From Azophilus sp965116165 (GTDB taxonomy: Bacteria; Pseudomonadota; Gammaproteobacteria; Pseudomonadales; Azotimanducaceae), in contig OZ220484.1 of the NCBI GenBank assembly GCA_965116165.1, positions 3,410,001 through 3,474,000 of the forward strand: a stretch of 64,000 nucleotides of DNA, given 5' to 3'. Positions 18,595 through 26,873 of the stretch are shown here, piece after piece. The notes below the pieces were generated by a model that saw nothing but the letters and a program-made list of their open reading frames with translations, was not told the DNA's origin and did not search any database. The first letter of the stretch is position 1. The number at the start of each line of letters is the position of its first letter. A program made the position numbers and the translations under genes.

Positions 18595-18711
18595 CTGGGG
18601 GTTCCTTGTTGCCGTTTGGTATTGGAGGACCACTCGTTCGACGGCAATCGTACTATCATTCCGGGGATATTGAGCGAGTGGGACTTGAAGCGGCAAAACA
18701 AACCGTCGAAG

Positions 18712-19665
18712 TCAGGAATATACATATTTGTCGGCCAACCGACCGATCTCCCAAAAGAACTGCTCGCGCACCTCGGCAATGATTTCGGCAACGGGACGGA
18801 CGGCGTCGATGCGGCCGCAAACCTGGCCACTGAGGGCGATGCTCGCCTCCATATCACCGCCGAAGTAGAGGTCCAGGGCGGTTCCGAATTCGCGCATGGC
18901 GTTGGTTTCCGTGTCGTATTCGAGGCGCGATGTTTTTTTGGTGCGCAGCGCCCGAAGGGCGGGGGATTGATGGCGGTTGAGAAAGACGGTATCCGTTTCC
19001 CGAGCGCCGACAATGGCTTGCTTCCAGTTGTCGTGCACGGGCGATTCGGCGGCGGAAACCATGCGTGTGCCCATCTGCACAGCTTCCGCGCCCAGAGCGA
19101 AAGCCGCGGCCATGGAACGCCCGTCCACAAATCCACCGGCGGCGATGATCGGCACCTCGACTTGCGAGCGCACCAACGGCAGCAGCACCATGCTGGCAAC
19201 TTCCCGGGGGCTTTTGAAACCGCCGCCCTCGCCGCCTTCCACGACCAGCCCATCAACACCGGCGGCCACCGCCTTCTTGGCGGCGGCGAGGCTCGGCACC
19301 ACATGGAATACCGTGAGTCCGGCGCTCTTGAGTTCCTCCGTATAGCGCTGCGGGTTGCCGGCGGAGGTGGTTACGAATTCAACACCCTGATCGATAACGA
19401 ATTGAACGATATTGGGATCGCGCACAAACGCTTGGGCAATGTTGACGCCGAAGGGTTTGTCGGTGAGCCGGCGCATCTTGACGATTTCCTCCCGCACCGC
19501 GTCGAGTTCGCCGGATGAGGTTTCGATGATGCCGAGCGCTCCGGCGTTGGAGACCGCGGCGGCGAGTTTCGAACGGGCAATCCAGCCCATCGGCGCCTGG
19601 ACGATGGGGATTTCCACGCCAAGCAGGCGCGTGATGCGGTTGTCGAATTTGTGGTTGGCTTGCAT
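18712..19665 (-). CDS. Nitronate monooxygenase / 2-nitropropane dioxygenase family flavoprotein
   Basis: 317-residue FMN-dependent TIM-barrel protein. It begins NRITRLLGVEIPIVQAPMGW. It carries VEGGEGGGF, VPIIAAGGFVDGRSMAAAFA and GAEAVQMGTRMV, the flavin phosphate-binding and C-terminal signatures of the family. Homologues include nitronate monooxygenases and FabK-like enoyl reductases; sequence alone does not decide the substrate. It lies upstream of the MDR oxidoreductase on the same strand. Confidence 0.85.
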   Translation of the reverse strand: MQANHKFDNRITRLLGVEIPIVQAPMGWIARSKLAAAVSNAGALGIIETSSGELDAVREEIVKMRRLTDKPFGVNIAQAFVRDPNIVQFVIDQGVEFVTTSAGNPQRYTEELKSAGLTVFHVVPSLAAAKKAVAAGVDGLVVEGGEGGGFKSPREVASMVLLPLVRSQVEVPIIAAGGFVDGRSMAAAFALGAEAVQMGTRMVSAAESPVHDNWKQAIVGARETDTVFLNRHQSPALRALRTKKTSRLEYDTETNAMREFGTALDLYFGGDMEASIALSGQVCGRIDAVRPVAEIIAEVREQFFWEIGRLADKYVYS

Positions 19666-19755
19666 ATGATGCTTCCCTATGACCTGTTGGATGGTAAAGC
19701 AATTGTCGTGCCCGTCGAATACGCATTGGGCCTATGCCCGGATAAATTGACTATC

Positions 19756-19902
19756 TAGTGCTCCATCCAACTGATAATGCCGCATCAGCGCGGCCCGCGG
19801 CCAATATCGAGCATATTGGCAAGGGTCGCAACACCGCGGAGGCGCGCCGAGCGAGTTCCCGCGGGGCGCGCTGAAATACAGGGAATCAACCGGACAGGAC
19901 AC
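19756..19902. repeat. Family E element, copy E1
   Basis: About 147 bp. The left end is TAGTGCTCCATCCAACTGAT and the right end is the complement of GTGTCCTGTCCGGTTGATTC. A perfect internal hairpin has stems GCCAATAT (19800-19807) and ATATTGGC (19813-19820) with loop CGAGC. Both the hairpin and the flanking GGGTCGCAACACCGC recur in the copy at 61345. Confidence 0.75.
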
Positions 19903-19961
19903 AAGGGAAGGTCTGAACAAATCAATAGAGCAGCGTTGGGCTATTCGTAAACTATTGATTT
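19903..19961 (+). repeat. Family B element, left half (B5)
   Basis: Starts AAGGGAAGGTCTGAACAA and runs through GGGCTATTCGTAAACTATTG, then stops where the next copy begins. It directly abuts E1. Confidence 0.75.
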
Positions 19962-19964
19962 CTT

Positions 19965-20175
19965 AAGGAAGGTCTGAACAATTCGACAGAGCAGCATTGA
20001 GTTACTCGTAACCCATTGATTTTATTAACTCGGATGTCGCGACTAAAGAATTGGGAATTATATCGATGGATTGACCGAGGCCCACATATGGTAGTGTCCA
20101 GCGGTTAAATCCTCGACATATAGCGGTATCTCAACCCATGTATATAAGTCCCAAAGGATTAATCAGAGGTTCCTT
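19965..20175 (+). repeat. Family B element B6, interrupted by A4
   Basis: The left part 19965-20052 runs from AAGGAAGGTCTGAACAATTC to AAAGAATT. The right part 20153-20175 is AAAGGATT followed by AATCAGAGGTTCCTT. Removing A4 and one 8-bp duplication restores a normal ~103-bp B element. Confidence 0.88.
20053..20152 (+). repeat. Family A element, copy A4, inserted in B6
   Basis: 100 bp with ends GGGAATTATATCGATGGATTGA and (complement) GGGACTTATATACATGGGTTGA, matching at about 18 of 22 positions. The flanks are AAAGAATT and AAAGGATT, an 8-bp duplication with one mismatch, inside a family B element. Confidence 0.92.
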
Positions 20176-20345
20176 AACTCGGATGCCGTGAATACAGGAT
20201 TAATCGGAGATTCCCTGGGCGTTGGCCCGGACCGGATTTTCACGCGGATTCATAGTTGGCGGGAATTGTGCAGAATGTCTTCACCGCAATCCGCCCATCG
20301 GGCTAGGCTGGCAGCCCTTGGCCGACATCGACCGGGTACAATCAG

Positions 20346-21182
20346 ATGAGAAAATGTACGCTGTCCGTCGGCATTGTCGTCTACCGCTGCGACGGGGAGA
20401 TGCTGCTCGGGCTGCTGGAGAGCCTGGTGGCATCGGTTCGCAAGGCGGCCGCGAACAGGGTGATGGATGTGGGGGTATATGTCGTCTGCAACGACCAGGC
20501 GGCGGATGGTGGACGATTAATTGCCGATCTTGTGCGGCGCTTCAACCGGATGGTGCCGGTCCGGATGCGCTGCGAGCTCATCGAGGGCCACGGCAATATC
20601 GGCTACGGTGCCGCCCAGAATCTAGCGATTCGACGCAGTTCCGCCGATTTTTATTTGGCGCTGAACCCGGATGTCGTTCTGGCTGCCGGAGCCATCGACG
20701 AGAGCATCCACTTCCTCGATGCGCATCCGGATACCGTTATGGTGGTTCCCCAGGGATATGATGGGGATGGCCGCTATGCGAGCCTTGCCAAGCGGGCACC
20801 GTCGGTCCTGGTGCTGTTGTTGAGGGCGTTGTCGGTGCGCCCATCGCGCGGATTCCCCGGACGCCTTGTGGGGCGTTATATCTATGCCGACCGCCTGCCC
20901 TCCGAGCATCCCCAATCCGTCGACCTGGCGAGTGGCTGCTTCATGTTCTGCCGAAGGTCGGCGCTGCAAGCCGAGGGTGGCTTCGACGAACGCTACTTCC
21001 TGTATTTCGAAGACTACGATTTGTCGCGAAGAATCGCCGGACATGGACAAATTTGCGAGGTGCCGGACGTGCGCATCGTGCATCATGGTGGGCGCACCGC
21101 GCACCGCGGTCTGGGGCGCATAGCTCGCTTTATCCGATCCGGCATTCGCTATTTCAACACCTACGGTTGGCGTATCCTGTAG
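20346..21182 (+). CDS. Family 2 glycosyltransferase, rhamnosyltransferase-like
   Basis: 278-residue GT-A-fold glycosyltransferase. It begins TLSVGIVVYRCDGEMLLGLL. GHGNIGYGAAQNLAIRRS and LALNPDVVL form the nucleotide-sugar and DxD-like region, and SGCFMFCRRSALQAEGGFDE plus FLYFEDYDLSRR are typical of WbbL-type rhamnosyltransferases. The adjacent rmlB, rmlC and rmlD suggest dTDP-rhamnose as donor and a role in O-antigen or another surface glycan. It acts at the inner face of the cytoplasmic membrane. The acceptor is unknown. Confidence 0.85.
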   Translation: MRKCTLSVGIVVYRCDGEMLLGLLESLVASVRKAAANRVMDVGVYVVCNDQAADGGRLIADLVRRFNRMVPVRMRCELIEGHGNIGYGAAQNLAIRRSSADFYLALNPDVVLAAGAIDESIHFLDAHPDTVMVVPQGYDGDGRYASLAKRAPSVLVLLLRALSVRPSRGFPGRLVGRYIYADRLPSEHPQSVDLASGCFMFCRRSALQAEGGFDERYFLYFEDYDLSRRIAGHGQICEVPDVRIVHHGGRTAHRGLGRIARFIRSGIRYFNTYGWRIL

Positions 21183-21341
21183 GTTGGTTCGCGTCCGGCT
21201 GGGGCGCACCCTCAAAGGTCGGGCGCGCCCAGGCACACTTCGAGAACAGGGATTGTTTCCCGCACTCGATGTGTGGAAAGTAGCGAGAAAAGGTTGCGGG
21301 ATGGCCTTGATTGAAGCTGTTGTGAAATTCGAGGGTTTGAG

Positions 21342-22382
21342 TTGAGGATATTGGTGACAGGGGGTGCCGGCTTTATCGGGAGCGCCCTGGTTCGTCATCT
21401 CGTCACCGGGCGAGACGATGAGGTCTGCACGGTGGACAAACTCACCTATGCGGGGAACCTCGCCAATTTGGAGAGCGTTGCGGGCCGGGGCAACCATCGG
21501 TTCGAGCGCTCGGATATCTGCGATGCCGCCGCGATGCGCGCATTGGTTGCCGATTTCGCCCCCGATGCGTTGATGCATCTGGCGGCGGAATCACATGTTG
21601 ATCGATCCATCGAGGGTCCGGCCACCTTCATTCAGACGAATATAGTCGGTACCTATACACTGCTTGAAACCCTGCGGGATTATCGGGCAACAACTGGCAA
21701 AGACTGCCGTTTTATTCATATCTCGACAGACGAGGTTTACGGCTCGCTTGACGCCACGGGCCATTTCACCGAGTCGAGCCCGTACCGCCCGAATTCCCCC
21801 TACGCGGCGTCCAAGGCGGGGGCGGATCATTTGGCCCGCGCTTGGTGGAAGACCTTCGGCCTGCCCGTCATCGTCACGAACTGTTCGAACAACTACGGTC
21901 CCTATCAGTTCCCGGAAAAACTGATTCCATTGGTTGTTCTGCGGGCGCAGAGGGGTGCGTCCGTGCCCGTTTACGGCGATGGCCAACAGGTTCGCGATTG
22001 GTTGCACGTTGAGGATCATGTCCGTGGGCTGGTCGCCGTGCTCGAAGCCGGCCGACCGGGACACACCTATAACATCGGCGGCAATTGCGAACGAACCAAT
22101 TTGGAGGTGGTGCGCGTCGTTCTACGAGCCTTGGCCACAAGGCGGGGCGACCCTGTCGATAGCCTGCTCGACCTCATCGAATTCGTTGCCGACCGCCCGG
22201 CGCACGATCATCGCTATGCCATCGACAGTCGGCGGATCACCGACGAGCTGGGTTGGTCGCCGCGGGTCGACTTCGATGCGGGAATCGCCGACACCGTCGC
22301 CTGGTACTTGGATAATGCGGCTTGGTGCGATAGGGCGCGACAAGTCTACGACGGGCAGAGACTCGGCCTGGGCGCAAAATGA
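21342..22382 (+). CDS. rmlB: dTDP-glucose 4,6-dehydratase
   Basis: NAD-dependent SDR enzyme converting dTDP-glucose to dTDP-4-keto-6-deoxyglucose, the second step of dTDP-L-rhamnose synthesis. The 346-residue protein begins at TTG 21342 (preceded by GAGGG at 21331-21335) with RILVTGGAGFIGSALVRHL. It shows LAAESHVDRSIEGP, the catalytic ISTDEVYGS and the YAASKAGAD Tyr/Lys motif, and NNYGPYQFPEKLIPL. rmlA, which makes the substrate, is not in the window. Confidence 0.96.
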   Translation: MRILVTGGAGFIGSALVRHLVTGRDDEVCTVDKLTYAGNLANLESVAGRGNHRFERSDICDAAAMRALVADFAPDALMHLAAESHVDRSIEGPATFIQTNIVGTYTLLETLRDYRATTGKDCRFIHISTDEVYGSLDATGHFTESSPYRPNSPYAASKAGADHLARAWWKTFGLPVIVTNCSNNYGPYQFPEKLIPLVVLRAQRGASVPVYGDGQQVRDWLHVEDHVRGLVAVLEAGRPGHTYNIGGNCERTNLEVVRVVLRALATRRGDPVDSLLDLIEFVADRPAHDHRYAIDSRRITDELGWSPRVDFDAGIADTVAWYLDNAAWCDRARQVYDGQRLGLGAK

Positions 22383-22891
22383 TTGCTATGCGATGTGCCC
22401 GCCCGATGCATTCCGGCGTGAGAATAGCCGCCTTCAATGGAGCATCACATCCTGCGCATGTCGCTCCATTGCGGAGGGGTCGGCCACGCGAGGGCCAGTT
22501 GCCCGAGTGTGGGGTCGTCGAGGTCAAGCCCCTCGACGACGATGCGTGGCTGACGGCCGCGGGCGACCAGGTCGCGCGCTACCGAGGCCGTTACCGTCTG
22601 GTGCTGGTGACGAACGCCCGCGATTTCGTGCTGGTCGGCGGCGACGCGGCCGGCTGGCCCGTCAAGCTTGAGGCCCTACGGCTGGCGGAGAGTGCGGACG
22701 ACTTCCAGCACAGGCTGGAACGGCCCCGCACCTTCGCCCGCGATGTCGGTGCCGGCTTGGGCGAATATCTTACCCGAGCCCTGTCACACCGCGCTGCGCT
22801 GGTCGAACCGAAGGACTTGGCGCGGCGGGTCGCCTTGATCCTCCTGCTTGCGGGAACTAGCCTCGGGCAAGTCGGCCCAAGCGATTCCTGA
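22379..22891 (+). pseudogene. Remnant of a type ISP restriction-modification gene (N-terminal part)
   Basis: A 170-codon frame overlaps the rmlB stop. The segment CGVVEVKPLDDDAWLTAAGD, then VARYRGRYRLVLVTNARDFV and PVKLEALRLAESADDF, is what I recognise as the N-terminal region of type ISP restriction-modification enzymes (usually over 1000 residues). Homology seems to begin near 22465 and breaks off after EPKDLAR at about 22825. The methyltransferase, helicase and specificity parts are absent. It is therefore a fossil inserted between rmlB and rmlC. Family assignment is from memory of the motif and needs a database search. Confidence 0.65.
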
Positions 22892-23038
22892 GGAGGCCAT
22901 CCCTATGCGATACCAAATGCGGAGAATATCGCGCATCCGCCGGTCAAAGCCGGTGCCGTTCCACGGTAGCCCGCGGACATCGCCGGCAAGACGGCGATCT
23001 GGGCGTCGGGATCCTGAGGTTTCCGCGGGAATGGCCTG

Positions 23039-23578
23039 ATGCGGTGTCTTGAGACAAAACTGGCGGGCGTTCTCATCCTAGAGCCGGATGTTCACCGAGA
23101 CGCCCGGGGCTTCTTTCTCGAACACTACAATCTTGTCCGCTACGCCGGGTTGCCGGGGCTTGATGTCGCCTTTGTGCAGGATAACCACTCCCAGTCGGGG
23201 CGCGGCGTGCTGCGGGGGCTGCATCTGCAGCGCGAACATCCGCAGGGCAAGTTGGTGACCGCGGTGCGGGGCGCGATTTGGGATGTTGCCGTGGACATCG
23301 ATCCCGCATCGTCCACCTTTCGTGGGTGGGTTGGGGTGGAACTCACGCAGGACAACCACCGGCAACTTTACATTCCGCCCGGCTATGCGCACGGTTTTTG
23401 TGTGCTGTCGGAGCGGGCCGATGTGTTCTACAAGTGCACGGATTTTCACCACCCGGACGACGAATACGGCATTCTCTGGAATGATGCGGAACTCGCAATC
23501 GCCTGGCCCGTGGCCGACCCGGTGCTGTCCGAGAAGGATGCCGCCAACCCCGGCCTGGAGCGGTATTTACAGGCGTGA
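23039..23578 (+). CDS. rmlC: dTDP-4-dehydrorhamnose 3,5-epimerase
   Basis: Cupin-fold epimerase, third enzyme of dTDP-L-rhamnose synthesis. The 179 residues contain DARGFFLEHYN, VQDNHSQSGRGVLRGLHLQ (with the active-site His), IPPGYAHGFCVLSE and the VFYKCTD region that carries the catalytic Tyr. The length is normal. It is separated from rmlB by the restriction-gene remnant and about 150 bp without a recognised gene. Confidence 0.96.
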   Translation: MRCLETKLAGVLILEPDVHRDARGFFLEHYNLVRYAGLPGLDVAFVQDNHSQSGRGVLRGLHLQREHPQGKLVTAVRGAIWDVAVDIDPASSTFRGWVGVELTQDNHRQLYIPPGYAHGFCVLSERADVFYKCTDFHHPDDEYGILWNDAELAIAWPVADPVLSEKDAANPGLERYLQA

Positions 23579-23631
23579 ACCTCCAATTGCTGGCTGTGCC
23601 GCAGGTCGACATTGGCACGAACGATGGCATC

Positions 23632-23683
23632 GTGATTTTATTAACTCGGATGTCGCTACTAAAGGATTAATCAGGGGTTCCTT
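23632..23683 (+). repeat. Family B element, right half (B4)
   Basis: 52 bp matching the right half of family B, from TGATTTTATTAACTCGGATG to AATCAGGGGTTCCTT. It ends 10 bp before the rmlD start codon, so the rmlD leader is mostly element-derived. Confidence 0.85.
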
Positions 23684-23693
23684 TGGATCGTCT

Positions 23694-24584
23694 ATGAAAG
23701 TTCTGCTGACGGGTGGGTCGGGACAGGTGGGTTCGGCACTGCGCGAATCCGCTTCCGGGAGCGTGGTCGTGCGCGCCCCCTCATCAAGGGAACTCGATAT
23801 TCGCAACGCCGCGCCTGTACGCGCCGCCCTGAACTCATGGCGGCCGGACATTGTGATCAACGCGGCGGCCTACACCAACGTGGAACGCGCGGAGGATGAA
23901 ACCGAATGGGCGATGGCCGTAAACGGGCTTGGCGCGGGCAACCTGGCCATGGGTTGCGCCGAGACGGGCTGCGCACTGATCCATCTTTCCACGGACTATG
24001 TCTTCGACGGCCGACAGACGCGGCCCTATCGGGAGCGCGACGCCGCCGCGCCGTTGAATGTTTATGGGCGGTCGAAGCTGCTCGGCGAACAAAGGGTGCG
24101 CGAGCATCTCGACCACCATCTCATCCTGCGCGTTTCCTGGGTGTTCAGCGCCACGGGGTCGAATTTCGTCAAAACGATGTTGGGCGTTGCCCACCTCGAC
24201 GAGGTGCGGGTGGTGAACGATCAGCACGGTACGCCCTGCGCCGCGGCCAGCATTGCGGCGGCGGTCTGGCGCATTGCCGGTCGCCTCGCGGATGCGCCGC
24301 GGTTCGGAACCTACCACTTCGCATCCACGCCGCCGACAACCTGGCATGAATTTGCGGAGACGATCTATGCCATGCGCCGGGAACTCGTGCCGGGTGCCGG
24401 CACACCCCGTGTTGTGGCAATCCCCACGAGCGAGCGCATCACCCGCGCCGAGCGCCCGATGCACTCGGTGCTCGATTGCGCCCGGCTCCTCAAGGACTAC
24501 GGCATAGAGGCGGCGAATTGGCGCGACGAGCTCAGGGCGCTCATGACGAACTCGTTCAATTCGGCAACGGCAACCCGCTCCTGA
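23694..24584 (+). CDS. rmlD: dTDP-4-dehydrorhamnose reductase
   Basis: SDR enzyme that completes dTDP-L-rhamnose using NAD(P)H. The 296-residue protein starts at ATG 23694 with MKVLLTGGSGQVGSALRE. It shows VINAAAYTNVERAEDE, LSTDYVFDG, NVYGRSKLLGE (YxxxK) and FHFAST-like TYHFASTPPTTWHEFA. The last 88 bp overlap the 3' end of glyS on the other strand. The frame is open far upstream in the rmlC region, but homology starts at MKVLL. Its leader consists of half a family B element. Confidence 0.95.
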   Translation: MKVLLTGGSGQVGSALRESASGSVVVRAPSSRELDIRNAAPVRAALNSWRPDIVINAAAYTNVERAEDETEWAMAVNGLGAGNLAMGCAETGCALIHLSTDYVFDGRQTRPYRERDAAAPLNVYGRSKLLGEQRVREHLDHHLILRVSWVFSATGSNFVKTMLGVAHLDEVRVVNDQHGTPCAAASIAAAVWRIAGRLADAPRFGTYHFASTPPTTWHEFAETIYAMRRELVPGAGTPRVVAIPTSERITRAERPMHSVLDCARLLKDYGIEAANWRDELRALMTNSFNSATATRS

Positions 24585-25885
24585 GCCATAGTATCCCGGT
24601 CGCGCACGGTTACCGTGTCGTCCCGTTCGATGGTTTGAAAATCCACCGTGATGCACAGGGGCGTACCGACTTCGTCGTGGCGCCGGTATCCCTTGCCGAT
24701 GTTGCCGGTGTGTTCGTAGAGAATGCGCCCGAGCCCGAGCGCCTGCAATTGCCGCTTGATCGCGCGGGCCTTGGCGACGATGGCCTCGTGGTTGCGCTTG
24801 AGCGGCAGCACGGCGGCCTTGATGGGTGCCAGGTGTGGTTTGAGGCCGAGTACCGTGCGTGTCGAGCCGTTGCTCAGCTCTTCCCGACGATAGGCTTCGT
24901 TCATTATGGCCAGAATCCCTCGGTCCACCCCGGCGGAGGGTTCGATGACATAGGGTACGAACCAGTCTCCGGACCCCGCATTGCGCACGGCGAGCCGTGC
25001 GTTCGAATCCGTATTGGGATTGACGCGGGCGACCAGCGCCAGTTCCGCCTGATTCTTGGAATGGGCGCCGAGGTCGAAGTCCTGCCGGTTGGCGATACCC
25101 TCCAATTCCTCCAGCCCGTGCGGGAAGGCGTACATGATGTCGTAGGTCGCCTTGGAATAGTGGGCGAGTTCGCTCGGCGGCACCTCGTAGATGGAAAGGG
25201 CATCGCGGCCGACGCCCTGTTCCCCCCACCAGTCCAGGCGGGCCTGCAACCAGTGTTGGTGCCATTCCTCGTCCTCGCCGGGCTCGACGAAGAATTCCAG
25301 TTCCATCTGTTCGAATTCGCGCACCCGGAATATGAAATTTCTGGGCGTAATCTCATTGCGGAAGGCTTTGCCCACCTGCGCGATGCCGAACGGCAGGTGC
25401 CGCGAGGTGGCGTCCAGCACGTTTTTGAAATTGGTGAATATGCCCTGGGCGGTTTCCGGGCGTAGATAAACGAAGGAACTCCCGTCGTCGATGGGGCCGA
25501 ACGCGGTGCGGAACATCAGGTTGAAGGGCCGGGGTTCCGTTAGGTTGCGCGAACCGCAGCGGGGACAGTGGCCGTCGAGTTGGTCGGCCCGCCAGCGACT
25601 CTTGCACTGTCGGCAATCCACCAGCGGGTCCGAGAAGGTTTCTTCGTGGCCGGAGTATTGCAGCACGCGCCGGTTGGTCAGCAGCGAGGCATCAAGGCCT
25701 TCCACATCGTCCCGCTCGTAGACCATGGCCCGCCACCAGGCCGCCTTCAGATTATTCTTGAGTTCGATGCCGAGGGGTCCGTAGTCGTACAGCCCCTGAG
25801 ATCCGCCATAGATGTCCGCGGATTGGAAAATGAAACCACGGCGCTTGCACAGGGAAACGAGTTCGTCCATGGATTTGGCGGGCAC
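24497..25885 (-). CDS. glyS: Glycyl-tRNA synthetase, single-chain (alpha-2) type
   Basis: Class II aminoacyl-tRNA synthetase of 462 residues charging tRNA-Gly. It opens LVSLCKRRGFIFQSADIYGG. A zinc-ribbon-like CRQCKSRW ... CPRCGS follows, then motif 2 QVGKAFRNEITPRNFIFRVR, then EQMELEFFVEPGE, motif 3 around PSAGVDRGILAIMNEAYRRE, and an anticodon-binding domain ending TVTVRDRDTMAQERV. This is the dimeric type of Gram-positives, Thermus, archaea and eukaryotes, not the two-subunit GlyQ/GlyS usual in gammaproteobacteria. The final residues are antisense to rmlD. Confidence 0.95.
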   Translation of the reverse strand: MPAKSMDELVSLCKRRGFIFQSADIYGGSQGLYDYGPLGIELKNNLKAAWWRAMVYERDDVEGLDASLLTNRRVLQYSGHEETFSDPLVDCRQCKSRWRADQLDGHCPRCGSRNLTEPRPFNLMFRTAFGPIDDGSSFVYLRPETAQGIFTNFKNVLDATSRHLPFGIAQVGKAFRNEITPRNFIFRVREFEQMELEFFVEPGEDEEWHQHWLQARLDWWGEQGVGRDALSIYEVPPSELAHYSKATYDIMYAFPHGLEELEGIANRQDFDLGAHSKNQAELALVARVNPNTDSNARLAVRNAGSGDWFVPYVIEPSAGVDRGILAIMNEAYRREELSNGSTRTVLGLKPHLAPIKAAVLPLKRNHEAIVAKARAIKRQLQALGLGRILYEHTGNIGKGYRRHDEVGTPLCITVDFQTIERDDTVTVRDRDTMAQERVAVAELNEFVMSALSSSRQFAASMP

Positions 25886-26147
25886 GGGGGGGCTCCTTGC
25901 AACGGCGGTCGGTCGGCGGGGCGCGCACTATACCCGATGCGAACGGTCTTGGCAGTTGCCGCAAATTCCCGCTGACGATGCGCGACTATTCGTTTGGGTC
26001 CGCATACCGAGCCAATTGCTCGTTGGCTGGGCACCAATTTTCGGGCGTCACCCGCTTGGCGGGGATTGCTGTGGCGGTTGCCGTGCCGTGCGCACCGATC
26101 CGTTGTTTGCGCTATTCTTGGGGCGTTGGATTAAAGGGTGCCGCAAC

Positions 26148-26873
26148 ATGACGACTTGGTGGTCGCGAACGATTCTGGGGGTCGGGCTCACGGCCCTGGT
26201 TCTGGTTCCACTGGCCGCGTTGGGAAGTCGGGCCGGCATTTGGGACTTCGGGGTCGGATTTGCATTATTCCAATTGAGCGGCGTGGTGGCTTTGCTCGGC
26301 ATCGCCGGGGGGATTCCCGCCGTCGTGGTTGCGGGACGGCGCGCGCTCTCCCGCGACCTATGGGCAACGGTGGTGGGCATGGCGGTTTCCTTTGCCGTGG
26401 CGTTGTTGCTCGGCATGCAGCTTCTCCGCGCTCTGTCGGCGCCGCCGATACATAACATTTCGACCAATCTGGAAGAGCCGCCGGAGTTCATCGAGATTGT
26501 TGCCCGGCGCGGCGCAGACGCCAATCCGCTGGCGTTGGATGCCGAGACCATCGGGCCGCAACAGAAGGCGTTCTACCCTTGGGTCGAGCCGCTGCTGCTG
26601 CGGGCGACCCCGCAGGAAGCGTTCGCCGAGGCGCTTGCGGTGCTGGAGGCGATGCGGCTTGAAATCGTGGCCACGCACCCGAGCCGGGGCCTGATCGAAG
26701 CCACGGCCACGACCTTTTGGTTTGGCTTCAAAGACGATGTGGTGGTGCGCGTACGGTCCTATCCCCAAGGTTCCGTTGTCGATGTGCGCAGTGTCTCGCG
26801 GGTCGGGACAAGCGATGTCGGCGCCAACGCAAACCGGATCAGGGAGATCCTGCGCCGGCTGGGTGGTGACTAG
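26148..26873 (+). CDS. DUF1499 membrane protein
   Basis: 241-residue inner-membrane protein. Three hydrophobic segments occupy the first ~100 residues (ILGVGLTALVLVPLAALG, FALFQLSGVVALLGIAGGI and WATVVGMAVSFAVALLLG). A soluble C-terminal DUF1499 domain follows, with PPIHNISTNLEEPPEFIEI, TATTFWFGFKDDVVVRV and VDVRSVSRVGTSDVGANANR. The function of DUF1499 proteins is not known. The stop codon TAG (26871-26873) is made of the target TA plus the first base of a family C element. Confidence 0.8.
   Translation: MTTWWSRTILGVGLTALVLVPLAALGSRAGIWDFGVGFALFQLSGVVALLGIAGGIPAVVVAGRRALSRDLWATVVGMAVSFAVALLLGMQLLRALSAPPIHNISTNLEEPPEFIEIVARRGADANPLALDAETIGPQQKAFYPWVEPLLLRATPQEAFAEALAVLEAMRLEIVATHPSRGLIEATATTFWFGFKDDVVVRVRSYPQGSVVDVRSVSRVGTSDVGANANRIREILRRLGGD

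Larger units (their letters stand above)
19666..20345. other. Repeat island of nested elements
   Basis: No gene is supported. From left to right the island holds family E copy E1, a left half of family B (B5), a full family B copy (B6) split by family A copy A4, and a right-end fragment of family B (B7, about 20176-20216). About 130 bp of unique leader precedes the glycosyltransferase gene. Confidence 0.8.
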
